A DNA stretch of 64,000 nucleotides from SAR202 cluster bacterium bin87 (GCA_002238825.1 MPNC01000005.1:186001-250000); one strand, 5' to 3'; shown: positions 19,698-29,928, counted from the stretch's first letter. The notes: generated from the sequence alone by a model not told the origin. Numbers and translations: made by a program.

Positions 19698-20750
19698 TCA
19701 CCCAGACCGGAATGCAGTCCGGCCGGGACCCGTGCCCTCTACGATTTGACCGACTTCCAACGCGTCCGGCAAGCCGGAGAGCAACTCCGGAGCGCGGTCA
19801 GGATCGCATACGGCGACCATGCCGAGCCCCATGTTGAACACGCGGTACATCTCTTCGTCGCTGATGCCGCCGGCGCTCTGAATCGCGCCGAATATGGGAG
19901 GAATGGGCCAGGCGCCGAGTTGAAACTCAGCGGTCACGCCATTGGGCAGTGAGGCCGGCATCTTACCGGGCAGGCCTCCGCCGGTTATATGACTGAGAGC
20001 CTTGATGCTGCCCAGGTAAGGCTCCAACATGGGATGGTAGGCGCGGTGCCGCACCATCAACTCGTCACCGAGGTTGCGATCGAGGCCGGGGCCGGGGCGG
20101 AACAGCGCTTCAGGATCATCGTCGGTGTTGAACACCCGCCGGACCAGAGAGAACCCGTTGGTGTGCACGCCGCTGGATGGTATGCCGATGAGGCGGTCGC
20201 CGGCGATGACGCTGCTGCCGTCGAGCAGACTGTCCCGCTCGGCCACGCCCACCACGAAGCCCGCCAGATCGAAATCGGCATCTGCATAGACGCCGGGAAG
20301 CTGGGCGGTCTCACCGCCGATCAGGGCGCACCCGGCCTCTCGACAACCCCAGACCATGCCACGCATCAGCATCTCCATGCGATGTTCGTCGTAGGCGCTG
20401 AACGACATGTAGTCCAGAAAGAAAAGGGGACGCGCGCCCTTGGTGAGGATGTCGTTGACATTGAGGGTGACCAGATCCTGGCCGACGCCTTCGAAATGGC
20501 CAAGCTGGGCCGCGATCTTGAGCTTGGTGCCCACGCCGTCGGTGCTGGCAACCAGCACGGGATCCCGATAACTGCCCAGGGCGAACAGACCGGCGAATCC
20601 TCCGCTGCCGTCCAGAACCTCCGGGCCGTGGGTCATGGCGGCAAATGCCTTGATCCGGTCCTTCAAACCGTCCATGGCGTCCAGGGCGACGCCGGCGGCC
20701 TCGTATTCGGCCGATGCGCGAGCAGCCGCGCCAACCTCGCCGGCCGTCAT
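19698..20750 (-). CDS. purM: Phosphoribosylformylglycinamidine cyclo-ligase
   Basis: DPVLVASTDGVGTKLKIA; LVTLNVNDILTKGARPLFFLDY; LIGGETAQLPG. Confidence 0.95.
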   Translation of the reverse strand: MTAGEVGAAARASAEYEAAGVALDAMDGLKDRIKAFAAMTHGPEVLDGSGGFAGLFALGSYRDPVLVASTDGVGTKLKIAAQLGHFEGVGQDLVTLNVNDILTKGARPLFFLDYMSFSAYDEHRMEMLMRGMVWGCREAGCALIGGETAQLPGVYADADFDLAGFVVGVAERDSLLDGSSVIAGDRLIGIPSSGVHTNGFSLVRRVFNTDDDPEALFRPGPGLDRNLGDELMVRHRAYHPMLEPYLGSIKALSHITGGGLPGKMPASLPNGVTAEFQLGAWPIPPIFGAIQSAGGISDEEMYRVFNMGLGMVAVCDPDRAPELLSGLPDALEVGQIVEGTGPGRTAFRSG

Positions 20751-22198
20751 CAGGCGGTGGCCCGTTCCAGGGACTGCTTGGTCAGTTCCAACTGCACCGG
20801 CACCGGATAGTTACCCGTGAAGCAGGCGTCGCAGAAACCGCCCTGCTGGCCGTGCACCAGGTTCATCAAGCCGCGCACGCTGAGGTAACCCAACGAATCC
20901 GATCCGGTCAACTCGCAAATCTCGGCTATGGTCTTGTTGGCGGCGATCAGTTCCCCGCGCGTCGCCATATCCACCCCCAAGTAGCAGGGATGCTTGATGG
21001 GCGGCGCGCACACCCGCAGATGCACTTCGGTCGCGCCGGCGCGGCGCAGCAGGTCCACCACGTGGGGCGTGGTGGTTCCCCGGACGATGCTGTCGTCCAC
21101 CACGACCAGCCGCTTGCCACCAATCACAGCCGGCATGGGGTTGAACTTCTGCCGGACCCCGCGGTCCCGGCGCTGCTGCTCAGGCTCGATGAAGGTGCGA
21201 CCGACGTAACGGTTGCGCACCAGGCCGTTGGCGAAGGGGATACCGGATTCGCGGGCGAAGCCCACCGCGGCTGAGGTGGAAGAGTCGGGAATGCCGATCA
21301 CCAGATCAGCGTCCACGGGGTGTTCCCGCGCCAGCTGGGCGCCCATGTCCTCGCGGGCGGTGTGCATGAGCCGGCCGTCCATGACGCTATCCGGTCGGGC
21401 GAAGTAGATCCACTCGAACACGCACAGTGCGCGGCCCCGGCGGGCGGCATCGCCGTAAACTGCGCTCTGCACGCCGTCGCCGCTGATGACTGCCACCTCT
21501 CCGGGGTCGAGCTCGCGCACGAATTCCGCCTGCATGTGGTCAAGGGCGCAGGTCTCGGAAGCGACCACCCATCCGTTGTCCAGGCGACCCAGGCACAGGG
21601 GCCGGATGCCCAACGGATCGCGCACCGCGATGATGGCATCCGGCGTCAACAACGCCAGGGAGAATGCCCCCTGCATGCGCGCCATGGCGTAGAAAATCCT
21701 CTCGGGCCAGGTATTCCCGGGGGCGTTGGCCAGAAGCTGAGCAATTACTTCGCTGTCGGTGCTGGTCTGGAACACGCAATTCCACTGGGTCTGTGCCTGT
21801 TCCCGCAATTGCCTCGAGTTGATGACGTTGCCATTGTGCGCCACCGCCAGGGGTCCGTTCAATCCGTTGACCAGGAGGGGTTGAGCGTTGTCGCTGCGAC
21901 TGGCTCCGGTGGTCGAATACCGGGTGTGACCGATGGCCAAGCCTCCCGTGATCCCGTCGATGTCGCCGTCCCGGAAAGCCTCCGAAACCAGGCCCATGCC
22001 CGTGTGCAGTCGGATCCGGCCCTGGTCGGCCGCTGCGACGCCGGCGGACTCCTGCCCCCGGTGCTGCAATGCGAAAAGGCCGATGGAGGTCAGCGTGGCG
22101 CTGTGTGACCCGGGCGCGTATACGCCCACCACGCCGCACTCCTCGCGCGGGTGATCGAGAGCGGAGCTTTCCGTATAGAATGCCGGTTGCGACGTCAT
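20750..22198 (-). CDS. purF: Amidophosphoribosyltransferase
   Basis: EECGVVGVYAPGSHSATLTSIGLFALQHRGQESAGV; GKRLVVVDDSIVRGTTTPHVVDLLRRAGA. Confidence 0.95.
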   Translation of the reverse strand: MTSQPAFYTESSALDHPREECGVVGVYAPGSHSATLTSIGLFALQHRGQESAGVAAADQGRIRLHTGMGLVSEAFRDGDIDGITGGLAIGHTRYSTTGASRSDNAQPLLVNGLNGPLAVAHNGNVINSRQLREQAQTQWNCVFQTSTDSEVIAQLLANAPGNTWPERIFYAMARMQGAFSLALLTPDAIIAVRDPLGIRPLCLGRLDNGWVVASETCALDHMQAEFVRELDPGEVAVISGDGVQSAVYGDAARRGRALCVFEWIYFARPDSVMDGRLMHTAREDMGAQLAREHPVDADLVIGIPDSSTSAAVGFARESGIPFANGLVRNRYVGRTFIEPEQQRRDRGVRQKFNPMPAVIGGKRLVVVDDSIVRGTTTPHVVDLLRRAGATEVHLRVCAPPIKHPCYLGVDMATRGELIAANKTIAEICELTGSDSLGYLSVRGLMNLVHGQQGGFCDACFTGNYPVPVQLELTKQSLERATA

Positions 22199-22288
22199 GG
22201 TTGCATTCTATGTGGCAGCCGGCGGCGGGTCAACGAAAACGCCGCCGACAATAGCAGCCAATGCCCGGACATCGGGTAAACCGCGGGT

Positions 22289-23095
22289 TCAGTCCCGATC
22301 GGGGATGATCTGCACCTTTCGGGCGTCGCCGAAGCCGACGCTTTCGGTACGGATGCCCTCACGCTCGCCGAGATAGAGGTGAATCACCCGGCGGTCGGAC
22401 GGCGCCATGGGCTCCAAAGTGATGCTGCGGCCGGTCTGCGCGACCCTATCGGCAACGCGGTCGGCCATCTCACGCAGAGAGTCCTCCCGTCGCTGCCGGT
22501 ACTGCTCAACATCCAGCGAAACCCGGACTTCTTCATCGTACTGCTGCCGGACGATGCTCTGCACGATGAACTGCAGGGAATGCAGAGTGTTCCCGCGCCG
22601 ACCGATCAACAAGCCGGAATCGGGGCCGTTGATGTCGATCACGGGGCCGCCGGCCAACTCATCGTGCTCCGAGCGCAGGGTCACGTCGACTTCGGCGCCG
22701 ACCGCCGTGAGGATGCGCTGGATAGCCTGGACTGCCGTTCCAGCGGGGGTGTCCGCGGTCATGGCCGGGATCGGCGTCGGTGCATCTTCCGGGTCGGATT
22801 CGTCAAACTCTTCCGGGTCATCCCCGGAAGGCTCATCGCCCGGAGATTCATACCGGGGAGGTTCATCCCGGGGAGGCTCATCCACATCGAATTCGGCGAT
22901 CTCCGCCGCCGCGGATGGCGCGGCTCCAATGCGCGTGACGCGAACCTCGGCCAGTTCGCCACCGATGCCCAGGAAGCCCTGGCGGCCCCTATTTAGTATT
23001 TCGACCTCTACCTCGCTGCGGTCGGCGCCGAGAGCTGCGAGCGCCTGCTCTTCGGCTTCTTCTACGGTTCTCCCGGTCTGCACTATCTGATCCAT
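22289..23095 (-). CDS. jag: Jag/KhpB-type RNA-binding protein (Jag_N, KH, R3H)
   Basis: MDQIVQTGRTVEEAEEQALAALGADRSEVEVEILNRGRQGFLGIGG; LIGRRGNTLHSLQFIVQ; SDRRVIHLYL. Confidence 0.9.
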   Translation of the reverse strand: MDQIVQTGRTVEEAEEQALAALGADRSEVEVEILNRGRQGFLGIGGELAEVRVTRIGAAPSAAAEIAEFDVDEPPRDEPPRYESPGDEPSGDDPEEFDESDPEDAPTPIPAMTADTPAGTAVQAIQRILTAVGAEVDVTLRSEHDELAGGPVIDINGPDSGLLIGRRGNTLHSLQFIVQSIVRQQYDEEVRVSLDVEQYRQRREDSLREMADRVADRVAQTGRSITLEPMAPSDRRVIHLYLGEREGIRTESVGFGDARKVQIIPDRD

Positions 23096-23918
23096 CGGGT
23101 TTACTCTCCTGAGGGTCGGGAGACTGGACTTCCAGAGTCGCTCCGTCGTCGTCCTGCCCGCGCCGTGGGAACAGCGGGAACAATGGCCCCCAACCGGTGA
23201 TGAAATACTGGATCGTGATGCCGATGAGGTTGGAAACCACCCAATAGAGGGGCAGTCCGCTGGGCCAGCCCAGGGAGAATGCTCCAAGGAAGATGGGCAT
23301 CATCCACAACATCATCGTTTGGCTCGATTGCTGACGCGGATCCGGGGAAGGCATCTGCGTCATCTTCTGCTGCACCCAGGTGGTGACCGCCACCAGGATC
23401 GGCATGACTATGGGCGACGGGTCCGGCTGGCTGAGGTCGAGCCACAGGAAGGTGTTGTTGACCGGCGCCGCGGAATGGATCGGCACGAAAGTGATCCACG
23501 GGTACAGCTTGTCGGAAAGATTGACCAAGTCTTCCGGGTTGTTGAACAGGGTGAGAATGAGGACCCGGAACAGGCCGATCAGGATGGGCATTTGAACGAT
23601 CAACGGGCCCAGGCAGCCGATGGGGTTCACGCCGCTCTCGCGGTACAACCGCATGGTTTCCTGGGAGATCCGCTGGCGGTCGCCCTCGTAGCGCTGCTGG
23701 ATCTCGCGGACCCTGGGCTGCATCCCGGTCATGGCGCGCATCTGCCGCAATTGGCGCACGGTCAGGGGAATGGTCACCACGCGCACCAGCGCGGTGAACA
23801 CGATGATGGCGACGCCCATCTGGGTGAAGCACAGCACATACAACACCAACAGGGTGTTGAGCATGGGCCGGATGATCACCTCATTCCAGATGAGGATGAA
23901 TATGGAGAAAAATTCCAC
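22989..23918 (-). CDS. yidC: YidC/Oxa1 family membrane insertase
   Basis: RQLRQMRAMTGMQPRVREIQQRYEGDRQRISQETMRLYRESGVNPIGCLGPLIVQMPI; Arg-rich C-tail. Confidence 0.92.
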   Translation of the reverse strand: MEFFSIFILIWNEVIIRPMLNTLLVLYVLCFTQMGVAIIVFTALVRVVTIPLTVRQLRQMRAMTGMQPRVREIQQRYEGDRQRISQETMRLYRESGVNPIGCLGPLIVQMPILIGLFRVLILTLFNNPEDLVNLSDKLYPWITFVPIHSAAPVNNTFLWLDLSQPDPSPIVMPILVAVTTWVQQKMTQMPSPDPRQQSSQTMMLWMMPIFLGAFSLGWPSGLPLYWVVSNLIGITIQYFITGWGPLFPLFPRRGQDDDGATLEVQSPDPQESKPDGSDSADRENRRRSRRAGARSSRRRPQRGRGRNTK

Positions 23919-23959
23919 TTATTCCTGCCTGTCGCCGCCGGGTCAGCAGCCCCGGGTTT

Positions 23960-25210
23960 CTAGTTCCGGGGACATTGGACATTGTTTTCCGTGTCGTAGC
24001 ACCAATGGGGCATGAAGCCGGAAAGCACCTGCAGCCGGAGCACCTTGCCATCGTCAGTACCCACGTACACGACCTCCTGCTCGGTGGTACCGCCGAAGCC
24101 GATGGCGCCGGATTTGACCAGGGGCGCCTTGATCTCACCGTCGCGAACGCTATAGGAGGCAATTTCCTGGGGCGGTTCCTGGGCCGATGCCGAAGCGCGC
24201 AGCAATACCACCCTGCCCTCGCGAGAAGCGATTACGATGCCACGTTCCACGAGGACGGGATCGGCGACTATGGGCGCGCCCATGTCGTAGGTCCAGAGCA
24301 GCACTCCATTGTCGTCAATGGCGTATACGTTGCCGTCCATGGAGGCAGCGTATACCGCGCGGCCGGAGGAAACGGGGGTTGCCCACCACCAGTTTTCGGC
24401 AGTGAACTGCCAACGGGGCTGGCCATCATTCAGGCCCAGGGCATACAACTGGCGGTCGAAGGAACCGACTATCAGCAGATTTTTGTGGATGAGCGGCCTG
24501 GCCACCACCGCGCCACCAGCGTCAAACCGCCAGACCAATGCGCCGGTTTCGAGGCTGACGGCGTACACGCTGCCGTCCTGCGATCCGAAATAGGCGACAC
24601 CGTTGCGCAGAACTGGCGTCGACCAGACCTTCCCATCGGTGCGGAACGGCGACCAATGCAGGTTCTCCCCGGTCAACGCGTTGTAAGCGTACAGGCCACC
24701 GTCTTCGGAACCCACCGCGATGATGCCGCCGGCTTCGTCCAGAGCCGGGCTGCTGACCAGCGGCGGCATATCTTCCGCTTCAAATTGGGGTTGACGCCAT
24801 GCCACCTGAACCGAACCCGCGCCGGCGGAACCATCAAAGGCGTACAGGAAACCGTCGATGCCCGAAACGTAAACATAGCGCCCCACGGCCGGGGAGCCGT
24901 AGGCGCCGCCAAAACCGTTTTCGCTTCCCAGGGCGGACACCCATCTGGTGCTGACGCCATCCACTCCGAAGTCGTCCAGGGCATACAGCTGGCCGGACAA
25001 AGCCGTCGCGTAGACGATCCCGTTGGCGACTGAGACGGAACCCCATCCCTTGGTTGACGCCCCCAAATCACGGCCGCAACCGGTAAGCGCTAGGCACAGA
25101 ATGGCCAGGGCGGCCAAAGCCAGAAACAACCTCTTGGGTCGGAGTGTAGCGGTGAACGCCCAGCGGGTCGGGGGATTGCGGGAGGGCAGGAAATAATGGG
25201 TCATTGTCAA
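23960..25210 (-). CDS. PQQ-type beta-propeller lipoprotein (BamB-like repeats)
   Basis: LALTGC lipobox; repeated GGLYAYNALTGE, GSVYAVSLETGALVWRFDAGG, RQLYALGLNDGQPRWQFTAE. Confidence 0.85.
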   Translation of the reverse strand: MTMTHYFLPSRNPPTRWAFTATLRPKRLFLALAALAILCLALTGCGRDLGASTKGWGSVSVANGIVYATALSGQLYALDDFGVDGVSTRWVSALGSENGFGGAYGSPAVGRYVYVSGIDGFLYAFDGSAGAGSVQVAWRQPQFEAEDMPPLVSSPALDEAGGIIAVGSEDGGLYAYNALTGENLHWSPFRTDGKVWSTPVLRNGVAYFGSQDGSVYAVSLETGALVWRFDAGGAVVARPLIHKNLLIVGSFDRQLYALGLNDGQPRWQFTAENWWWATPVSSGRAVYAASMDGNVYAIDDNGVLLWTYDMGAPIVADPVLVERGIVIASREGRVVLLRASASAQEPPQEIASYSVRDGEIKAPLVKSGAIGFGGTTEQEVVYVGTDDGKVLRLQVLSGFMPHWCYDTENNVQCPRN

Positions 25211-25213
25211 CGA

Positions 25214-25423
25214 TCAAACGACAGGGTCATACCCATGGCCGCCCACGGGAGTACAGCGTAAAATGCGGCGCAAGCCGAGCCACGTCCCCTGGAGCACACC
25301 GTAACGGGCGATGGCGTCGGCGGTGTATTGGGAGCAACTGGGTTGGTAGCGGCAAACCCCGGGCAGGTACGGCGACAGCGCCTGCTGGTATACCCGTATG
25401 GCGGCCACAGCAACGGTTTTCAT
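25214..25423 (-). CDS. yidD: Membrane protein insertion efficiency factor YidD
   Basis: IRVYQQALSPYLPGVCRYQPSCSQYTADAIARYG. Confidence 0.93.
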   Translation of the reverse strand: MKTVAVAAIRVYQQALSPYLPGVCRYQPSCSQYTADAIARYGVLQGTWLGLRRILRCTPVGGHGYDPVV

Positions 25424-25797
25424 TTTGCAGACTCCCGCTGGTGGTCCGGATTTTCAGCCGGGGCCGGGGGAGCATTCAACCTGGTGCGGCGGATCAGGTT
25501 ATGTACAGCTCGTTCCAACTGCTTGAAATCGGCGTCCGCGGACCCCTTACGGGCGATGAGGACGGTGTCCCAGCCGGGAGCGGCAGCGGAGTTGCGCACA
25601 ACCTCGCGCAGGCGTCGTTTGACGCGGTTTCGCGCCACGGCATTGCCCACGCGTTTTCCGGTGACGAAACAGAATCGACTGCGATCCAGGCCGTTGGGCA
25701 GGACGCGCATTACAAGCAAACCGTTGGCCACGCTTCGTCCCCGCCCATGGATTTCAGTAATCCGCCCGGCGCCGGTCAGCCTATGTTGCCGTTGCAT
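25420..25797 (-). CDS. rnpA: Ribonuclease P protein component
   Basis: RFCFVTGKRVGNAVARNRVKRRLREVVR; overlaps yidD by 4 bp. Confidence 0.92.
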   Translation of the reverse strand: MQRQHRLTGAGRITEIHGRGRSVANGLLVMRVLPNGLDRSRFCFVTGKRVGNAVARNRVKRRLREVVRNSAAAPGWDTVLIARKGSADADFKQLERAVHNLIRRTRLNAPPAPAENPDHQRESAK

Positions 25798-25844
25798 CGA
25801 CTGAAGGAAACCGGCGGCAATCAAAGCGGCCAACAGACCGTTGG

Positions 25845-25982
25845 CTATACGGAGAGCCGGTGCCGGCCCTTGAAACGCCGGCGGCGCAGGACGGCGCGGC
25901 CGTCAGAAGTGCGTGAACGTGAGCGGAAGCCATGCACACGGGCACGACGTCGCTTTTTGGGTTGGTAGGTTCGTTTGGGCAT
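25845..25982 (-). CDS. rpmH: 50S ribosomal protein L34
   Basis: Manual translation [45 protein letters not shown]; absent from the ORF track because it is 45 aa. Confidence 0.97.
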   Translation of the reverse strand: MPKRTYQPKKRRRARVHGFRSRSRTSDGRAVLRRRRFKGRHRLSV

Positions 25983-26114
25983 AGGTAGTACTCCGACGGC
26001 GGATTATGGTACTGCGTAACCTGAAATGCGTCAAGAAAATGCAACCGTCCGGCGAATATGGGTGGTCACGGGCGGAACGGGGTTGACGCGTTTTTCAGTG
26101 GCAATATGGATCGG

Positions 26115-26852
26115 TCAAGAAGGCGCGAAAGCGAGCAAGATGTCAGCTAACTCCCGTGGCGTGGTGACCATGGGATCATGGCCGGTGTCAATGTGGTGGA
26201 CGCCCCACCCGGAGGCGGAGGCTCGCTCCGCCACGGGCTCGAAACCGGACTCGGTGCAGAGGATGAACTCCCGCCGCACGCCAACGGCATCAGGATTGCC
26301 CATTCGGACGGGCTGCGAGAAGGTGAGGGTAGGCTGGGGGGACAAACGGGGCAGCATGAAATCCTGGTCCGACGTTTCGGTTATCGACCAACGGAGAGCG
26401 ATTTCCTCGGCGCTGGTCGGCGCGGGCATGAACGGAGCGCTCTCGGCGATGAATCCCCGGATGCGGGACACGAACTCAGGGCCACGTACGGCTTCAAGCT
26501 GATCAACCATGGCCTCGCCATCGGACGGGGCGACGCCGTTGACGTAGACCAGGGATGCGATGCGCTCAGGAGCCAGTTCCGCGGCTCCCGTGATCACCAT
26601 TCCGGCGTAAGCGTGACCGACCAGGACAACTTCTTCGAGGTCTTCGGCGTGGAGCAGGGAAACGACGTCGCGGATGTGCAGGTCGAGATTGATCACGGCG
26701 GGAGGCATGAGCCCCGCCAGGTGCTGCCGCTCTCCCAGCCCGGTGAGGCTGGGGGCCAGCACGCGATGGCCGGCCTCCCGCAACAGCGGAGCGGTCTTCC
26801 ACCAGGACCATCCGCCGTGCCAGGCTCCGTGGACAAGTACAAAGGTCGCCAT
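26115..26852 (-). CDS. Alpha/beta hydrolase
   Basis: MATFVLVHGAWHGGWSWWKTAPLLREAGHRVLAPSLTGLGER; VLVGHAYAGMVITG. Confidence 0.85.
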   Translation of the reverse strand: MATFVLVHGAWHGGWSWWKTAPLLREAGHRVLAPSLTGLGERQHLAGLMPPAVINLDLHIRDVVSLLHAEDLEEVVLVGHAYAGMVITGAAELAPERIASLVYVNGVAPSDGEAMVDQLEAVRGPEFVSRIRGFIAESAPFMPAPTSAEEIALRWSITETSDQDFMLPRLSPQPTLTFSQPVRMGNPDAVGVRREFILCTESGFEPVAERASASGWGVHHIDTGHDPMVTTPRELADILLAFAPS

Positions 26853-26861
26853 GACGCGGGG

Positions 26862-27950
26862 CTACATTACGACGACGGAACGCAGCACCTCGCCGCGCTC
26901 CATGCTGGCGAAGGCCGTTTCCACGTCGCCGATGCCGATGCTCTCGCTGACAAAGGCATCCAGATCCAGCCGGCCCTGGAGGTACAGGTCGATGAGCATC
27001 GGGAAATCGCGGCTGGGCAGGCAATCACCGTACCACGAGGACTTCAGCGAGCCGCCGCGACCGAACACCTCGATGAGAGGAAGTTCGATTTTCATGGTGG
27101 GATCCGGGACCCCGACCAGGACCACGGTGCCGGCCAGATCGCGAGCGTAGAAGGCCTGCTCGTAGGTGGCGGGATTCCCGACGGCCTCGATGACCACGTC
27201 GGCGCCGTTGCCGCCCGTGAGTTCCCGGATCGTCTCGACCGGATCGGTGTCGGTTGAGTTGACGGTGTGAGTGGCGCCCAATTGGCGGGCCCATTCCAGC
27301 TTGCGTTCGTCGATGTCGACGCCGATGATGGTATGGGCGCCAGCCAAACGGGAACCGGCAATGGCCGCGTTGCCCACGCCGCCGCAGCCGATGACGGCAA
27401 CCGAGTCCCCCCGGCCAACGTTGCCGGTGTTCATGGCGGCGCCCAGACCGGCCATAACGCCGCAGCCGATGAGTCCGGCCGCCAACGCGCTCGCCGATGG
27501 ATCGACCTTGACCGCCTGGAGGGCGTCCACCAGGGTCAGTTCGCAGAAGGCGCCAATGCCCAGCGCCGGCGATAGTGGAGACCCATCAGCGAGCGTCATT
27601 TTCTGCTGGGCGTTGCGGCTGGCGAAGCAATACCAGGGTCGACCGCGCAGACATGACCGGCAGTTGCCGCAAGGAGCCCGCCAGGCCAGGATGACGAAAT
27701 CGCCGGGTTGGACGTTGGACACGTCCGGGCCGACCTTTTCAACCACCCCTGCCGCTTCATGGCCCAGCAGGAAGGGGAACTCATCATTGATGGCGCCTTC
27801 CCGGTAGTGGAGGTCGGTATGGCAGACACCGCAGGCCTGCACGCGCACCAGGGCCTCGCCCTCGCCCGGGTCCGGCACCAGGATCGGAACCAGCTCAACC
27901 GGCGAACCTTTGGCCCGCGAAACGACCGCCTGAACTTCGTTGACCGGCAT
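26862..27950 (-). CDS. Zinc-dependent alcohol dehydrogenase
   Basis: [65 protein letters not shown]. Confidence 0.88.
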   Translation of the reverse strand: MPVNEVQAVVSRAKGSPVELVPILVPDPGEGEALVRVQACGVCHTDLHYREGAINDEFPFLLGHEAAGVVEKVGPDVSNVQPGDFVILAWRAPCGNCRSCLRGRPWYCFASRNAQQKMTLADGSPLSPALGIGAFCELTLVDALQAVKVDPSASALAAGLIGCGVMAGLGAAMNTGNVGRGDSVAVIGCGGVGNAAIAGSRLAGAHTIIGVDIDERKLEWARQLGATHTVNSTDTDPVETIRELTGGNGADVVIEAVGNPATYEQAFYARDLAGTVVLVGVPDPTMKIELPLIEVFGRGGSLKSSWYGDCLPSRDFPMLIDLYLQGRLDLDAFVSESIGIGDVETAFASMERGEVLRSVVVM

Positions 27951-28240
27951 CAGTTTTCCCTCCGAGTGGGCCACACCGAGCAGCCCGCATAGCGGCAGGT
28001 ATAATGCCTCAACCCGGTGCCGGCGTCAAAGCAGTGAACCGGAAGCAGGGATCTGTATCTGCCGAGCGCCCTCGGCACCCGCCTGGGAATCTCCGCGAGC
28101 TCGGCTCTCCTGGCGTTGGGTGGGAAATGTGTGACGAACCGGCGTCATCCCCGAATTCCGGTGCGGGCGTGCGGACGGCATAGCGCGAGGACAGATCACC
28201 GGGGCCGAACTTTTGGCAAGGCTCGGGACGGAGGACCAGG

Positions 28241-29215
28241 ATGCCCAAACGGGTAATAATCGACACGGATCCGGGGGTCGACGATTGCGCCGCGATCCTG
28301 TTGGCGTTGGCGAGCCCTGAGTTGCAGGTCGACGCGCTGACCATCAGCTACGGCAACGGGTCGATGGCGCGATGCGCGGAAAACGCCCGGAAAATCCTGG
28401 AGGCGGCGGGGCGCGAGGACATACCGGTGTACCCGGGAGCGGAGGGGCCACTGATCCGGCCTCCGGTCGCGGGTTGGGCGTCGCACATCCACGGCGGCGA
28501 TGCGTTGGGAGAGGTGACCGGCGCCAGCCGGGATATTGCAGCCGGCGAGAGCATGCCCGGGCAGCGCGCTGCGGTGCAGATAGCCGACCGGGCGCTCAAC
28601 GCTCCGGGAGAAATAACGGTGCTCGCGTTGGGCCGGATGACCAACGTGGCGCTGGCCCTGCGGTTGGCGCCGGAAATTACAGGTGCGCTGGCGGGCGTGG
28701 TGGTCATGGGCGGTGCGGTCAGGGTTCCCGGCAACGTTTCGCCCGTGGCCACGGCGAACATCCACGAGGACCCGGAAGCGGCGGCGGTTCTTTACGACTC
28801 CGGCGTGCCCATCGTACAAGTGGGGTTGGACGTATGCGACCGGTGCGGGTTTTCGGACGAACAGTTTGAGCGGCTGCACGCCAGTGCCTCCCCGGCGGTG
28901 CAACTGCTGGTGTCGGCTTCGGCTTACACGCGGGCGGCGTACCGACGGTTGGGTCGTTTGGCGGACGGTGAAGCGGTGCGTTACAACGACGTGCCGGCCG
29001 TGGCCGCCGCGGTCGATCCGAGCCTGATGACCATGCAGCGGTTGCCGGTAGCCGTCGACACGGGAAGCGACCTGACCCGCGGGCAAACGGTGACGGACTG
29101 GTATGGTCTGACCGGCCGGGCCGCCAACGTCGACGTGTGCCTGGAAGTCGACGCCCAACGACTGACGGAGATGGTGGTGCAGAGGCTACTGAACCACCCC
29201 TGGAACACCGGATAG
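28241..29215 (+). CDS. Nucleoside hydrolase
   Basis: KRVIIDTDPGVDDCAAILLAL; ITVLALGRMTNVALAL; VVMGGAVRVPGNVSPVATANIHEDPEAA. Confidence 0.92.
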   Translation: MPKRVIIDTDPGVDDCAAILLALASPELQVDALTISYGNGSMARCAENARKILEAAGREDIPVYPGAEGPLIRPPVAGWASHIHGGDALGEVTGASRDIAAGESMPGQRAAVQIADRALNAPGEITVLALGRMTNVALALRLAPEITGALAGVVVMGGAVRVPGNVSPVATANIHEDPEAAAVLYDSGVPIVQVGLDVCDRCGFSDEQFERLHASASPAVQLLVSASAYTRAAYRRLGRLADGEAVRYNDVPAVAAAVDPSLMTMQRLPVAVDTGSDLTRGQTVTDWYGLTGRAANVDVCLEVDAQRLTEMVVQRLLNHPWNTG

Positions 29216-29288
29216 GCGAACACCCAAGCTGACAAAAAGAAAGGGCGACCGCAAGGGCCGCCCCTGAGTTTTCCGTGCGTTCGGAGTG

Positions 29289-29762
29289 TCAGCCCAGCGC
29301 GGCGACGGCGGCCTTGACCTCGGCGTAGTCGGGCTCGTTGACCGGCGCGTCGGCGACCCAGTGGTAGCGGACAACGCCCTCGGCGTCTACGATGGTCACG
29401 GCGCGCTTGGCGGCGACGTAGCCTTCCATGCCGGCGAGACCGGGCAGCGCAACGTCGTAGGAGTTGACCACCTCCCGGTTGTAATCGCTCAGGAAGGTGT
29501 AGTTGACGTTATTGGCGGCCTTCCAGGCGGCCTGGGCGAAGGGCGGGTCCACGGTGATGCCGATGACCTCCGCGTTCATGTTTTCGAACTCGCCGATGCT
29601 GTCCCGCAGGGTGCACATTTCAGTGGTGCAAACGCCTGTGAAAGCGCCGGGGAAGAAGGCAAGCACCACGTTTTTGCCGCGGTAGTCGCTGAGACTGTGG
29701 CGCGTGGCCGGGTTTTCGTGCAGGGTGAAATCGGGAGCTGGCTGCCCTACGGTGATAGCCAT
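29289..29762 (-). CDS. Peroxiredoxin (AhpC/TSA type)
   Basis: YRGKNVVLAFFPGAFTGVCTTEMCTLRDSIGEF. Confidence 0.92.
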   Translation of the reverse strand: MAITVGQPAPDFTLHENPATRHSLSDYRGKNVVLAFFPGAFTGVCTTEMCTLRDSIGEFENMNAEVIGITVDPPFAQAAWKAANNVNYTFLSDYNREVVNSYDVALPGLAGMEGYVAAKRAVTIVDAEGVVRYHWVADAPVNEPDYAEVKAAVAALG

Positions 29763-29928
29763 CGAGGAACCTCCTGGGGTGGTGGAATTGCGGGGTAATG
29801 AGCGTGTCCCTGGCAGCCGAACAGGCAGGGCTGAGGAAACGACGCGAGCATCTTATCATAACGACCGGAACCCTCACGTTTCCGGGGGCATGCTAAACTG
29901 GCGGGCACCTCAATCCGGAGCAATTGTC

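Noticed and set aside
28021-28080. Possible SRP RNA (GTGAACCGGAAGCAGGG)
   Set aside because: Only superficial resemblance; lacks the conserved GGTCAGGTCCGGAAGGAAGCAGC apical loop.
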